Of a stretch of 64,000 bases of DNA, positions 1-12,180 are shown in pieces. The DNA is from Molanna angustata (Eukaryota > Arthropoda > Insecta > Trichoptera > Molannidae), in contig OY754981.1 in assembly GCA_963576475.1 (NCBI GenBank), positions 23,192,839 to 23,256,838 on the forward strand, in the 5' to 3' direction. Under the pieces are notes generated by a model. That model saw nothing but the letters and a program-made list of their open reading frames with translations. It made no database searches and had not been told where the DNA came from. The stretch's first letter is position 1; every line of letters begins with the position of its first letter. Made by a program: the position numbers and the translations under genes.

Positions 1-1451
1 AAATCGAAAATAACCTCTTAATTATTCCAACAAAAGTTATACACTAAAAGTTTGCTAATTCGATTTCGTAAAATTATAAAACTCTCTTGGTTATTTATTT
101 GTTTATTGCTAGATATGGATAAGCAACATGCTTTTATTTTCCAATCGTTTATTTAATTAGGAAATTAATCCGCGATGCCAGAAATTGTCAGACGTTCTTC
201 CAGGATGTCTCAGCGATTTTTGTGCCACTGTCAAACATATTCATTAAACTTATAATAATCACTTTCCAAATAACAAAACAAAAAGGATTAGCCCTACCAA
301 CGCAATACACAATCAAAAGATTGATTCTTTAGAAAAAGTTTTAGGATTCCTCAAAAATATTATCTAACTCTTCATGTATGTGGAGAAAAAAATATGTAAT
401 AAAATGGCCAAATAACCCACAGCGATAAATACATTTTATGAAGAGAATTAGGTTTCAAAATAAGGAAGATAACAACCAACAAATTCAATTCTTTGTCTTA
501 ATTTACCGCATAATAGTAGATTAGCTTTTTCTAACCCCAAAAAAGATCTATTCTATTCCTAAGGGAATAAATATGGAATATTTCCTGCGTCACATAACAT
601 CAAGCTACGAATTATTCCCAACAAAATTACTAAAGACATATTCATAGAAAAAATAATACGTGTCAAGAAATGTGAAAGCCTTCACAGTATCAAGAATATT
701 TAATTAATTCCTTCTTTTTCGTTTCCTCGGTGTTGAGATTCGTAATACATATATATCATATTAATTATATTATATAATTTTACTACGTTTTTTGTTAACC
801 TTGTGACTATATTGATTGAATGGTCTTTTGTATTATATAAGTATAAATACGCCGTATTATTGAAAACATGAAAACAATTGTGTGGGTATATAAGGGTGGA
901 ATATCACGCAAAACTGGCGTGAAATGCCTTATCTACGCTTTGAAAAATATTTTTTTAAAAAACAAAACCCAAATGTCAAAATGGATATGTTAACATTTAT
1001 CTTTTTTCCGCACGTTTTGAATGTGGGAGGTGTTTTCCAACCTACCGGGATCTACAACTACAGTAAAGGCGTTTGTATGTAGGTTTTAATAACTAGATAA
1101 TTTTCAGTATTAAATTTGTCAACTGTGGGTGTTGCAGCAAGAAAAATGATAGTGATAATCAATACGAAGTAATGAAAACATTCAAAAAGTGAGAAAAAAA
1201 AGAGTACCCATAGAAATCCCATCAGTAGTCAATATGCTGGGATTTTGGATGCGTAAATTATTCCTTATTAAGGTTTGATCAATGTGTTTGTTGCATTTAC
1301 AATTTTTACATTGATCGGCAAACGACATGACAAAAATGAAAATTCTATCGATAATACAAACAATAAATGGTAATAAAAAAGAAGAAAAGAGGAGAAGGAC
1401 AGGAAATTAGAGTTTCTAAAGTAACCGCCAATTTTACCATGATTTCCTAAA
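1..1451. other. AT-rich stretch without recognisable genes
   Basis: Only short open frames occur here, none with a recognisable domain. Oligo-A/T runs and many stops are found on both strands. I see no repeat shared with the rest of the window. Confidence 0.6.
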
Positions 1452-1464
1452 GAAAGTACAAAAC
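1452..1464. repeat. 13-bp direct repeat, left copy (candidate TSD)
   Basis: GAAAGTACAAAAC occurs here and again at 3039-3051, exactly outside the LINE plus palindrome block 1465-3038. The flanking bases differ on both sides, so the match is exactly 13 bp. This is the signature of a target-site duplication around a composite insertion. Confidence 0.6.
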
Positions 1465-2858
1465 GCACTTTTCAATCTTTCGATTGTGACGGCTTCTAAT
1501 TTGTAGAATTCCATTCCGTGGTTTAATTCATATATAAGTAACAGGTCTCAGGCTGTGGCTTTGCACGGTCACAATTCTAACTATAAACCTATTTTTTCCG
1601 GAGTACCCCAGGGCTCTCATCTGGGGCCTCTGCTATTCTTAATTTACATTAACGATATAAAATCTTGTCTTAAACATTCCAACATACTGTTGTTCGCAGA
1701 TGATGCTAAAATATTTAAAGAAATTAAAAGCCCGTCAGATTGTTTGGAGCTCCAAGATGATTTATATAGTTTACAACGTTATTGTGCGGAAAATCAATTG
1801 TTCTTAAATGTGGAAAAATGTAATTACATATCATACTCTCGAAACCGTAATAAAATATTATTTAAATATAAAATCAATAATGAAGAACTGAACTATAAAT
1901 CTGAAATCAGGGATTTAGGTATAATACTGGACGAAAAACTATCTTTCACTAATCATATTGAATACATAACAACTAAAGCATATAAAACCCTCGGATTCAT
2001 ATTTCGAAACACGAAACCTTTTCATAACTCTGACACGCTGCGTATATTATTTAATTCATTTATTAGAAGCTTACTGGAATTTGGATCGGTTGTATGGAAT
2101 CCAAACTATGAAATACATATTAACGCAATAGAAAATCTTCAAAAAAAATATATAAAGCAATTAAATTTTCGTAATAGACTACATTTCTCAAACTATTCTC
2201 AAGCTCTTAAACACCACAACACAAAACAACTGGAGACACGCAGATCAATCCATGATATTTGTTTTCTATATAAAATTATTAACGGTCTGATCGACAGCGC
2301 ACCCCTTCTAAGCATACTCCGTTTTCACTGTCCACTTAGGAGAAATAGAAACCAGTCTCTCTTTTATATAGAACCTTCTAAAACTAACTATATGCTAAAT
2401 TCTTATATTAATAGAGCTTGTACTGGGTACAATAGAAATTGTTTGAGCGTTCCGGAGTTGGATATGTTTGCTTCAAGTTTTTATGTATTCAAAAAAAAAA
2501 TTGTGAATTTGTCGGATGTTTAATCTGTGCTGTTTTATTGTGCACATCTTTAACTTTTTAATTGTGCCCCTTTAACATTAACTTTAACTTAATTTTAATT
2601 AACTATTCTTCATACATTGAGACACGTGAGGCAAATCATAATATGAGTTTCTAGTGGTCGATGCTTCCCCCCACTCCCCTTCCTACCTCTCTCCTTTCCC
2701 ATCCTGTCTTCATAATTGTTAATAAATGTGTACGTACTTAATATATTTAGAATACTATAATTGGCAACATAAAAATTATCTCTTTATATCTGTATAAATC
2801 TTTATTGTAATGCTGTTGTATTCTATAAAATAAAAAAAAAAAAAAAAAAAAAAAAAAA
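1465..2858 (+). mobile_element. 5'-truncated LINE (Jockey/CR1-group) with poly-A
   Basis: The 3' part of a non-LTR retrotransposon: partial RT reading frame, about 310 bp of 3' UTR, and a run of 27 A at 2832-2858. The encoded protein aligns by eye with the C-terminal half of the intact ORF2 at 43857-46712. Homology is visible from about 1507; the true 5' break lies between 1465 and 1507. The A-run is followed after one T by the palindrome at 2860. 5' truncation is the usual outcome of target-primed reverse transcription. Confidence 0.85.
1507..2523 (+). pseudogene. LINE reverse transcriptase, C-terminal fragment
   Basis: The frame is open from just after an in-frame TAG at 1504 to the TAA at 2521. 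It begins inside the RT palm (WFNSYISNRSQAV), continues with SGVPQGSHLGPLLFLIYIND and the catalytic FADD box (about residues 47-50 counted from the GTG at 1555), then thumb and C-terminal regions ending LSDV. The fingers, the first catalytic Asp and the whole endonuclease are missing, so it cannot be active. No stop interrupts the surviving ~339 codons, which suggests a fairly young insertion. In the cell the full protein would nick DNA and copy its own RNA at the target. A CR1/Kiri/Daphne-like lineage is possible; clade assignment needs a tree. Confidence 0.88.
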
Positions 2859-2859
2859 T

Positions 2860-3038
2860 GACAATGATTAATATGAACACATATATAATTCCACAATTTA
2901 TTTTATTTTTCTCCCGACGACCGTTTCGGCTTATAAGGCCATAATCAAGTTGATTATGGCCTTATAAGCCGAAACGGTCGTCGGGAGAAAAATAAAATAA
3001 ATTGTGGAATTATATATGTGTTCATATTAATCATTGTC
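2860..3038. repeat. Perfect palindrome, 89-bp arms, PLE-like
   Basis: Arms 2860-2948 and 2950-3038 are exact reverse complements around a single central G (2949). The centre-proximal part of each arm reads GGCCTTATAAGCCGAAAC followed by GGTCGTC. That resembles the stem II / GAAAC / GUC portion of hammerhead ribozymes found in Penelope-like retroelement repeats (established for the family). Here the upstream core reads TTGATTA instead of CTGANGA, so it is degenerate. A diverged single arm lies at 34130-34201. No coding sequence lies between the arms. Confidence 0.85.
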
Positions 3039-3051
3039 GAAAGTACAAAAC
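3039..3051. repeat. 13-bp direct repeat, right copy (candidate TSD)
   Basis: Exact second copy of 1452-1464, abutting the end of the palindrome. Confidence 0.6.
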
Positions 3052-4206
3052 TTAATTTCACCAAACAATCCTTCGTATAAGTGACAGCGTATCAACTCTT
3101 GATTGGCTATCTAAAGAAGATTCAACTAATGATCAACACGTTTGACAAAAATATTTAAGCGAAATTCCAACTCGTAGTTTTGTGTTCATTTTTTATATTT
3201 CATTACGTAGACTCTTTGAAACATCCATGACTTTACCAATAGTCAAAATAAATGGCGCCATTCGGCGTGAAACTGCGCATCCTCCAACTCCGAAAGGAAT
3301 TTTCGTTAATTTGATGTAACTTGATGACAGAGCTGTAAGTCTAAACATTTTTAAAATTGAAGAAAAAATAATGCTAGAAAAAGTGGCATGAACCACAGAT
3401 AGCTAATATAACAATTAAAATAAATACGATCTACTTTAATGGACCTTATGAAAAAGAGAACGGAAATGATAAATACAAGAGAAAAGATAAAATAATATAA
3501 ACGCATTTAACTAACGTTTTAATAAATGCATACAAAACAAACAAGTTTTTAATATAATAAACAGATAAGCGACAAAGTAAAAATGCATAACATTTCATAA
3601 TGAGTTGTGGATAATCTAGAATAGATTTTCGACTTTTTCGCGATAGTGCCAATATTTTGCTGGTGAAATAATAATATTCCACGCCAAACTCGTTAGTAGT
3701 TTCCACACACAATCTAAACTGTTATTAAGAGTCACGGTGAAACAATGAATCAACATTATGCAGTCCGATTTGGATAATCTTTATGAGATTATGTGATCTT
3801 TTACCAAAGTACCCGCGTTTCGTGGACAAAATACGGAGTCTTACCCGTTATCGTGATCTTTTTGCAAAAACCCGTTTGCCCACTCAGCACATACATGAGC
3901 GTAAGGTCAGTGGTGTTTGAACTCTGATTCGCAGGTTACTCACATTCAACAATGAAGATACCAAAAATCAAAAAGCATGCACGTGTACCTAGAATGATTT
4001 CGATTGTTTTTTTTTTTGTCAATACTGACGTAGAAATGACGTAGTGACGTAGAAGGCTCCATTATACTAGCTTATTTTATTTTTGATTAGATTGTTTTAC
4101 TGGGCAGGTTTTTCTTTTTTTGCTTAGTGTAGGTATACCTTCCTAATTGTTTTATCTTCTTTTCTACATTTTTATCTTCAATATGTATTTTTATGTAAAA
4201 TGCAAT
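3052..4206. other. No recognisable gene
   Basis: Minus-strand open frames at 3193-3396 and 3446-3712 (67 and 88 codons) show no motif and look like chance. A T-rich run lies near 4009-4018. Confidence 0.5.
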
Positions 4207-4586
4207 TTACATACATACATACATTCCATCACGCTATGTCCCTCACAAGGTAGGTAGAGAGAACCGAACGCCACTTACTTCTATCTTGACATACATTTAT
4301 CGCCTCGTCAACATTCATACATCGTCTTATACATGTTAGTCTAACATTTCACGCTTCTAACATTTCAAAATACCGTTCACATGGACGTGCAATCCCTTCC
4401 TTGGGCGGCCCCGACCTCTCATTCCATTCCTGGCCGCAATGTATATTTTCTTCGTCAAGCGTTCCTCATTCATTCTCCCTATGTGGACAAACCATCTCAA
4501 TGTGTTCACTTTCATTCTATTATAACATCTTTCTTTATCCTACATTCTTTCCTTATGTCCACATTTCTGACCCGGTCATACAGTAA
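4207..4586 (-). pseudogene. RTE-type LINE 3' end with (ATGT)n tail
   Basis: Read on the minus strand, 4586-4514 encodes LYDRVRNVDIRKECRIKKDV. After a frameshift, 4510-4383 encodes LRWFVHIGRMNEERLTKK followed by a GRGRPR motif. This RWxGHxxRM...GRGRPR signature is typical of the C-terminus of RTE-like endonuclease-reverse transcriptases. The 3' UTR ends in GCGTGATGGAATGTATG with an ATGT-repeat tail at 4208-4225. The same 3' UTR string recurs at 60560-60635. Frameshift and truncation make it a dead copy. Confidence 0.75.
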
Positions 4587-5360
4587 AAGGCAGTTTACAT
4601 CGTTTATTAGTAAACAAATAAATAAGGTATCGCAGTTAAAGAAAATTGTCATTTTTTTTATGAACGTATAAAAAATATGTACCTATACTGGTTAAAAGAA
4701 AAGGATTATTGTAAATATAAATATATTCCTTGAATATCATTTTTGCCTAAAAGGATCTTAAACTTATAAAGTAAAACAATGAATCTCTTCTTTTACGGAA
4801 AAGGGGTAATGTGGATCAAAGAATACGTATTTCATTGCTGTGTTCATGAAAGTAGTACAAAATGGATTACCAGAATATAGTTAATGATAGACAATTAGCT
4901 TTGTTAGCTTATTTTTTTATATTTAAATGTGTAATGCATATAAGTTTTTGAAATTTAAAGATTAATTTAATTCTAAAAATATAATAATAAAGGTAATTAT
5001 TGATTGCATATCAAGTAGAATTGACTTTTAAAATTGTAGAACCATTGAAAGTCATCTGGGAACAGTAGAGTCGATCCATCACTTCATATTTTTCCTCTTG
5101 TAAACGTCACTTCTTCGCCACCAAGTGGGAGAAAGAACAGACCAGAGAATGGAAAAACAATAATATTGATGGCTGCTTAGTCATGATTCATGGACAAGAA
5201 ATATTTGAAAATAATATGATGAACTGTGGGTAAGAACTAAGAGCGTAGAATGCTCACATGAAAGATTCAGTGATTTATTTTAATATTAATATTCGAGAAG
5301 TCTATAACGTCCAGGAAAACTGCTCATATAACAAGGCATTATTTTTGTTATTTTTATTGA
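4587..5360. other. No recognisable gene
   Basis: Plain AT-rich sequence; no motif or shared repeat seen. Confidence 0.5.
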
Positions 5361-5565
5361 CAAACTTTTTCATCTCAATAGAGACGAAGTTGGGATATTA
5401 TATAAGAGCCAGGATCTCAAGGCACCTACAGGGCATACGACCTGTCATCGGCTGGTATGTGATCACTTTATGCGCTTTACCATTTATTTCACTTTATCAT
5501 TTGACTCCCTCTACAGGGAAAAAATATAATGTTTGCGTATATGCAATTAAAAAAATATTTCATAA
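5361..5565 (-). mobile_element. Foldback family F, copy 1
   Basis: Contains the family's core AATAGAGACGAAGTTGGGAT, then a block with CAAGGCACCTACAGGGC and ACCTGTCATCGGCTGGT, and ends in CTACAGGGAAAAAATATAATG with TTTGCGTATATGCAAT. The same blocks in the same order occur at 24567-25016, and in part at 8061, 19801, 26635 and 53690. Orientation is taken from copy 4, where the A-rich end is on the low-coordinate side. No coding capacity. Confidence 0.7.
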
Positions 5566-6394
5566 TTTTTTGAATTTTACTGAAATACTCATTTATTATT
5601 TAAATGAGTATTTCAGTACAAAATTTATTTGATATTTTTACCTTTTTTTAATTTATTTTATTTTACCTAACATTATTTTTAAACAAAATACATAATACAG
5701 TTATACAATTGAATACAAAATAAGCTAATTATAATGTTACATTAAAAGTAGGTATATTAAAATATTTATTTATTTATTTATCTTCTTCGTGTGCATAAAA
5801 TACGAGTTTATTGTCATTCAGTTTATTCAAGGAGAGAACATCAATCAGTTGAACGGGTTTTAGGAACAAGATTTAGGATATGGTGAGAAAACTGTGATTT
5901 AATGAACTGAAAGGAAGGAATCGAATAGAAAATAGGAGGAAGGACGGAAAAGAATGGGAAATAGGATATTTATTCAATTATTATTGTAGGTTTATGGAAA
6001 TTTTCGTTGAAAATTTGAATATTAATATCACGATATTTTTTCCCCATTTCAATACTCAATTTCATTATCAGTATTTTTATTAATTGTAGTGGTACATATT
6101 ATTCTTTGTTCCAGCTATTGTTTAAAAATATAAAATCTGCAAAATTGAAGGCACTGAATTCTCTAGAATATTCCGGTAAGTTTAAGAGTTGGTTGAAGTT
6201 TTCCATAAATATTTGTTTGAATAAATTGCCACGATACGTCAATGAATCCGTCTTCATATGTTTGTCAGTTCATTCCTTTTATAAATATAATGTTATTAAA
6301 AAATATGTAAAATTTGATACATATATAAACCCTACCACGACGGATTACGTTGAACTTATTAAAACTAAATTTAGTTATATATAAAACATAGATA
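5566..6394. other. Unassigned; one 92-codon open frame
   Basis: A plus-strand frame at 6106-6384 (TTG start by the translation used) ends 11 bp before the repeat at 6395. I recognise no domain in it. Its Lys/Tyr/Ile-rich make-up is what AT-rich non-coding DNA gives. It could be the worn end of a retroelement ORF feeding the tail at 6395, but nothing shows this. Confidence 0.3.
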
Positions 6395-6518
6395 CAAAGA
6401 TGTGTTGTTCTCCCTTTTATAAGGCAATGCACACCCGGACACCTTTCGCTGGTTACCCCACATTGTGGGATATGCCGTGATGGTATGAATGAATGAATGA
6501 ATGAATGAATAAAAAAAA
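6395..6518 (+). mobile_element. 3' end of (GAAT)n-tailed non-autonomous retroelement
   Basis: The stretch from TGTTCTCCCTTTTATAAGGC through GCACACCC, CTTTCGCTGGTTACCCCACA and ATATGCCGTGATGGTATG runs into GAATGAATGAATG. It is the same, in opposite orientation, as the 3' end of the 761-bp element at 22541-23301. Only about 120 bp is shared, so this copy is heavily 5'-truncated. Confidence 0.8.
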
Positions 6519-6889
6519 CATACGTTAATCCTGGTTGGTTACAAAGGAGTTTAGATCCTTTGTAAATATGTCAGCAAAACTTTTTGGAATTTACCTGAAA
6601 CAACAAAAAAAACAATAATTAAAAACACATTAAAAAGGAAGAATGTGAAAGTAAGTATCAGTACTTTCTTTGACATTAAAATGAAACTGAAATGAAACAT
6701 GTAGGTATCACATAATTATATGGATGTTGATGCGAGGAAAACAGTTGGGTGAGATAGATAAAAAATAAATGTTATTTTAAATACACCCTACGAAAAGACA
6801 GATATTGAATATCTTATCAAATAATGCGTAGGATCGATGAAATTAAGATCAGAATCTGGAATTCTGAGTGAACCGAAAATGCCATTAAA

Positions 6890-7310
6890 ATCAAAAGGCA
6901 ACCAATTATATATGGCTCAGAACGCTGAACAATGTACAATTCCTACGCAAGGAATTTTGATACCACGATAATGCGAATGCTAAGGTAGTCGGTAGAAGTT
7001 TCATTAAAAGACAAAATAAACAATTCACGTCTTCGTGATTTGCCTGGGAATCACTAACATAAACAGCAAGCTAGAAAATTGTCAGCTGAGATGGTAAAGG
7101 CATGTAAAAAGAAGATCACCAGCCTACCGTAAATAAGGCAATAAATATTAATCTTCATCGTTTATCATCCAAAGGAAGACCAAACAGCACCTGGACAAAC
7201 AATTGCTCCAAGATCCTACAAATGAATAGCTTGCATGAAAGCTATAAGATTCGACTCCCAATAGCCATAGCCAATATAGGCAGTAAGTTGTACAGTGCCT
7301 GAGAAAAGCT
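6890..7310 (+). pseudogene. Decayed RTE-type reverse transcriptase C-terminus
   Basis: Piecewise translation gives a run like RPIIYGSERxTMYN, then TTIMRMLRWSVEVSLKDKIN, then QLRWxRHVKRRSPAYR. These match in order the better preserved fragment at 42780-43600 (TMYNTFHRQ...EMRMLRWSAGVSLKDKIK). Several frameshifts and stops mark it as an old relic. Open frames overlapping it on either strand are shadows. Confidence 0.6.
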
Positions 7311-8060
7311 TGGTTGTATAAAATTGATTATATTTCAATAGACACAAAGCGTGATGGTTTCTTTCTAATATCATTTGTATCCAACTGCAGATCCATTGTT
7401 CGAAGCTGGCATTTGATGGAAAGCTTAAGACAAATCGGCATTTCCTCTTGTTTTTATGGCCATGCCATTCGTAGCATAAATTATTCACAACTTTTTGCGA
7501 AAGAATTTGCACTACGCTCGTATACTTTTTTCGCTTGAATTTTATTCCGAAAAGAACCGAGTCAGCGCGCTATTGTACTAGAGAACTTATAGATGGGTAC
7601 ATAGAGCGTACAAAGTGCATATTCGCAAACCATATCGAAACCCATTTCCTAGAGGAACATTACTTTTTATGTGGGCAAGCTCAACGCGGTCAGGTCGTGT
7701 TGCACACAAGAATGCAGTAGCCTGTTCAATTTGAAAGAAAGAACAGATTTGTGGGGTAAAAGATCATTCTCAACTTTGTATGCTATAAGTTCAATTTTAG
7801 GCCGAATATTGAAGCATTCTTGAAAACATATCCATATGGTTATTTGTTGATCAAATGAATGCATGTTTTGGAGAAAGCAGAATGATTTAACAGCAATGTA
7901 GGTAAAACCCAATAAAATGAAAATATATAGATACCTAAATAATTCATTTACGGGTTTTAAAACATGTGAATGTTTGACTTCCCAGTATTTTACTCTCTAC
8001 TACTATGTATGTGGAGAGTTGTTATTTCAAAATTTTCAAGACTATTTTACTATCTTTGGA
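7311..8060. other. No recognisable gene
   Basis: Overlapping short frames on both strands (7314-7912) carry no family motif. Confidence 0.45.
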
Positions 8061-8315
8061 CAGATTTTTGACATTTCAATAGAGGCGAAGTTGGAATATT
8101 ATGGGAGAACCGTATCTAAAGGGCTAACAACCTCTCATCGGATGGTTTGCAAATCGTAAGCCCTGTAGATGCCTTGAGTTCCTGGTGCTCCTACAATATT
8201 ACAAACTTCGTCTCTATTGAGATGTTAAAATTTTGTGAAAAAGTATCATTGACACCCGACAGGGAAAAAATCCAATTTTTGCATATATTACGCAACTTTA
8301 AAAATATTCGATTTA
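8061..8315. mobile_element. Foldback family F, copy 2 (palindromic form)
   Basis: The left half begins CAATAGAGGCGAAGTTGG. The right half ends with its complement CAAACTTCGTCTCTATTG, with matching AAGGGC...GCCCT blocks between, so the two halves form an imperfect inverted repeat with arms of about 65 bp. The right side continues into TTGACACCCGACAGGGAAAA and ends near AAAATATTCG, as in copies 4 and 5. Confidence 0.65.
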
Positions 8316-10480
8316 CTATTTTATTCATAAATTCTGTTGTCTCCAAAATTGTATTTGTATTTTTTTGTTTAGTGAATTTATACAATGGAAAAGTAACTTG
8401 TTTATAAAAATGGATTCAAGCATAATTCACAATACCGAAAAGAAAAAAGCTCAAACAAAACACCTGTGAGTGAAAAGTTTTTTTTAATGAGGAAAACATA
8501 AACGGTTGTTAACATAATATTCATCATCTTATCTTTTGACATACATACAAATATTGATCCCATACACAATTCATCTTGTTATTTTACTAGACGTGTAGGT
8601 ACTAAAATTACTAATTTCGTAACAATACCAAGAAATAATCGAATTTAGTTTGAAACAACAAAGAACTTTGTTTCGTGTACGTTCCAACTACAAAGCTACA
8701 ATACAATAAAAGACTGTTATATTATGTTCGCATAAAAACTTTTACACACACACAAACTACATAACATACACAGTATCATGTTCCACAGAACATTTGAACG
8801 AGTATAGGTACTGTATTTTGACAAATATCGTAAGTTTGGTACAACTCTGAAATATGTGTTGGCAAACAAGTTAATGATATGGAATAATACAACCAAACTT
8901 TGCCTTCTGTTTCAAAAATACAAACACTCGCTTACTTCCATTCCTCCATCGTGACATTGCAAAATTCCAAGAGTGACTTAGAACAATTCCATTTTATTCA
9001 ACCTGTACTCCCTAATTCACCAGTCCCAGAACTGACAAAAGATTCCGTTGGACAGGTCCGCGACTCGACTGTACATTCCTTCTTCTCCAAGAAGACATTT
9101 TGTTATTCATTCTTGTGAACCGAAATGAATACCACGAGTTATTGGAACAGAAAATTTCTTGGCACATTTTATTAAAAACACAGCTTTGTATGAAATCACA
9201 AATCCTCTGAATCACACGAGACGCTTTCATATTAATAGTCCACATAGTAAATTTTAGGTCAAATAGTAAATTTTAAAAATCATTTTCCCAAAACCCTCAA
9301 AAGATACATCTTTCAAATAAAAAACAGTTTACTGTATGCAACAGGTTTTATAAAATTCGAATTTTTTAATATATAAGTGCTAATTCTAGTTGCATGTAAC
9401 ATGTCGACGGCGATACTATGCGTATAAGGTAGGAAAACATAAAAATCCATGAATATTATAAATAAAAAGAAATAACCGTACAAATTGTATGGATTGAAAC
9501 TAAATTTAATTATTACAAAAAAAAATAAAAAGAGTTTGCAAAGGAACTAGTACAATGCATGTTCTTGAGTAAAAAAATGAATAGTTTCGATGCTTCAGCG
9601 TTTTACGAAATAAATTTGTATAAATATAGACAAATACAAATATCTCAAACTTGTTTTTATGAAAACATTTCAGGGTTCTCAAACTATATAATTTGTGTTT
9701 TTTACTCCCTATGTTACTATTTTTTTTTTAATATCGTAACTGTTGCATGATGCAAACCAAACTTGTATGAAAAGGATATCAAAAATTTAAGAAACCTCGC
9801 TAAAAAGAGGTCGGTGTAATGTGATTCAAAACATGATCAATGTACTTATGTAATATCATATTATATGTATGTTACTTGACTACATGTGGATCCAGTTGAT
9901 GAGTGGTGGAGAACAGGAGACAAAAACTTTATGTCCACACAGAAAAGAGTTGCTTGAAACTTTACCGCAAAGAAACTGAACTCTTCCGTTCATAATCTCT
10001 CAAAAGGCTATTAGTCGCTTGTGACATTTCAAAGTTGCAAAGTTAGATTCCCGGTGGACAATTAAAAACAAGTAAGGAAAACTCCGGGAAAAAGTTTCAC
10101 GGGAAATTAGCCGATTTGCAAATGTTTGCGATAAAAAAAATGGTCTCAGTTATCGAACTGTGAAAAAACACATTAATATTTTATGAGACAAACTTGGATA
10201 CGGAATTGCGGGAAATTTCGGATAATATAAATGACAAGGGGCCTATTTCAATTACGAAACTTGTTAAAGTCGAAAAGCGACCGATATAAATAATAAAAAA
10301 AACGATTGTCTAATAATTTTGAAATTTTTGAAGTGAGGCAGCAAGAGTTAAAAGAGGGAAAATAACATCATTCGATTTATTTGTGTTTTGTTATTTCCTT
10401 ACTTTTTTGACAACTAATTGGCAATTCCAGTAAAATATATGAAATTATTCATTACATAATCCCTTGGACAGATCTGGTTA
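8316..10480. other. No recognisable gene
   Basis: AT-rich. The open frames at 8900-9118, 9012-9245 and 9559-9750 have no domain. A string at 9388-9450 (GTTGCATGTAACATGTCGA) weakly resembles the start of family G. Confidence 0.45.
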
Positions 10481-10499
10481 CAAAATCAGAAGTCTTCAG

Positions 10500-10810
10500 T
10501 CGAGCCATAACAATCAGGCAACTCAGGAGGGCAAGTCTGTTCAACTGGCGGAATCAAGATCAGCCATTTACCCATATCATATGGAGTTCTATGATATCTT
10601 CTGATATTATAGGTCTACAATAAAGGTCCGCAAGATCGCATATCTAGGTCACATAATAAAGGGAGGAAAATACCACTTGCTTCAATTAATACTGGTCGTC
10701 AAGATAGAAGGTCGCCGATGCACTAGAAGGAGATACATGATGTCCTGGCTGCGTTATATTAAATGATGAACGGGCTTCAGAACTGTGAAGCAGATATTCA
10801 GAAGAATTTA
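10500..10810 (+). pseudogene. RTE-type RT C-terminal remnant
   Basis: Frame 10624-10761 reads KVRKIAYLGHIIKGGKYHLL, then QLI...VKIEGRRCTRRR, then SWLRYIK and a stop. The order YLGHI(I/M)xGxKYxLLQLI...GRR...RRxxSWLR is typical of the C-terminus of one group of insect RTE-like reverse transcriptases. Upstream sequence from about 10500 looks like more of the same but is frameshifted. It is a different lineage from the GRGRPR-type remnants elsewhere in the window. Confidence 0.6.
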
Positions 10811-11900
10811 AGTCTGTCAAAATATACACAAATTCAAACAATATTTCAAGTCTTCTTCTTAAAATATAGACATTCATTAAAAAAATGCCAAAAACTTTTA
10901 TAAATAAATGAAAACCTAAATTCGAACAATGATTACCTATAACTTGTTATTGATTTGCACATAACTTCAAAATCCACAAATTTCTAGCGCCGATGTCCAT
11001 ACAATATTACAGTAAAAGAGATCTAAGTGGTTGCAATACAGGAGGATTATATCTCTGATTTATGATACTTACCAAATGGTTTTGTTTTAATTTTAAACCA
11101 AACGTTTACTATACTAAACTATGTGAAATATTTTTCACACAAATTACAATATATTTAAATTTTTAACAATGATTAGTACGAAATTGTGGACAAATAAATC
11201 TTGCATCGCTTCTGATTCCAGTTCCCAAATATTCAAAAGAAATTTTGTGTATTTTTCAAATGGTATAGAAACCCAGCAGATTATTCCTAACAAAATAATG
11301 GAGCAAGTTATCTTTTTGATATCAAATAAACGACGGTGTTTGGTCTAATAACGGTGAGTGAGCGTTTTTTTTTTTTTCCAAAACCCAATTAGCTTTGCTC
11401 ATCTGCTAAAGATTTAGAGTAGAGATTAACGCGCAAACACGTAAAAACTGTTAATATCCCAATAAAACCTCTCATTTGAAATTCGCATTTTTGCTTCCCC
11501 ATATTGCGGTCTTCTAATGAAATATAACATAAAACACTCCCGCTATCGCGAAAATTAATCTTAACGTTAAAATTATTATAAAATTATACGTTTTTATTAT
11601 CATTGCTTGTGTTCTCTCGGCACTCAAATGACATAAATATAAATACACATGTTTGGTGATTCTTACACAAATTTAAACATTTCATTTTATTAATATACAA
11701 CACAATTCTTCGTAATGGAAAGTGTAGAGGATACATGACCCAGAGGGCACTCACCGATCAAATTAAGTGACCTTGTTGTACGCAACAGGATTCAAATTCA
11801 AACGACCTGCTCATGACGGTCATAGATCATTCGATAGAGGGAAGCAGATCATTCGTCGAGTGATCGAGTGTGGCCACCATCCTCAGCAATGAGTTAAATC
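10811..11900. other. No recognisable gene
   Basis: AT-rich; nothing assigned. Confidence 0.45.
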
Positions 11901-11904
11901 CTCG

Positions 11905-12180
11905 GCAAAAAAGCAAAGTGTATGAAATATTTAGGTACATTAATAGATGATAAATTGAAATTTGATAAACATTATGAATATACAATGAAAAAAATTGCAA
12001 AAAGAATTAGAAACATATTGGATTTTCAGACACCAAGATTGGTTTTTAATTCTATTGTAAGTCCTTATTTAAATTATTGTTCTAGTGTCCTATTCCTCTG
12101 TGAAATGAAACTCAAAATAGAAAATTACAGATTATTCAAATATGAAAACGAGAACAATTTTAAAATGCAATAGAAATACC
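11905..12180 (+). pseudogene. Reverse transcriptase fragment
   Basis: Frame 11922-12173 encodes MKYLGTLIDDKLKFDKHYEY, then TMKKIAKRIRNIL, then RLVFNSIVSPYLNYCSSVLF. The KYLGxxIDxxLxFxxHI motif after the palm domain, followed by a SIVxPxLxYCS segment, is the conserved thumb region of Jockey/CR1-group RTs. Only about 80 residues survive. Confidence 0.7.
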
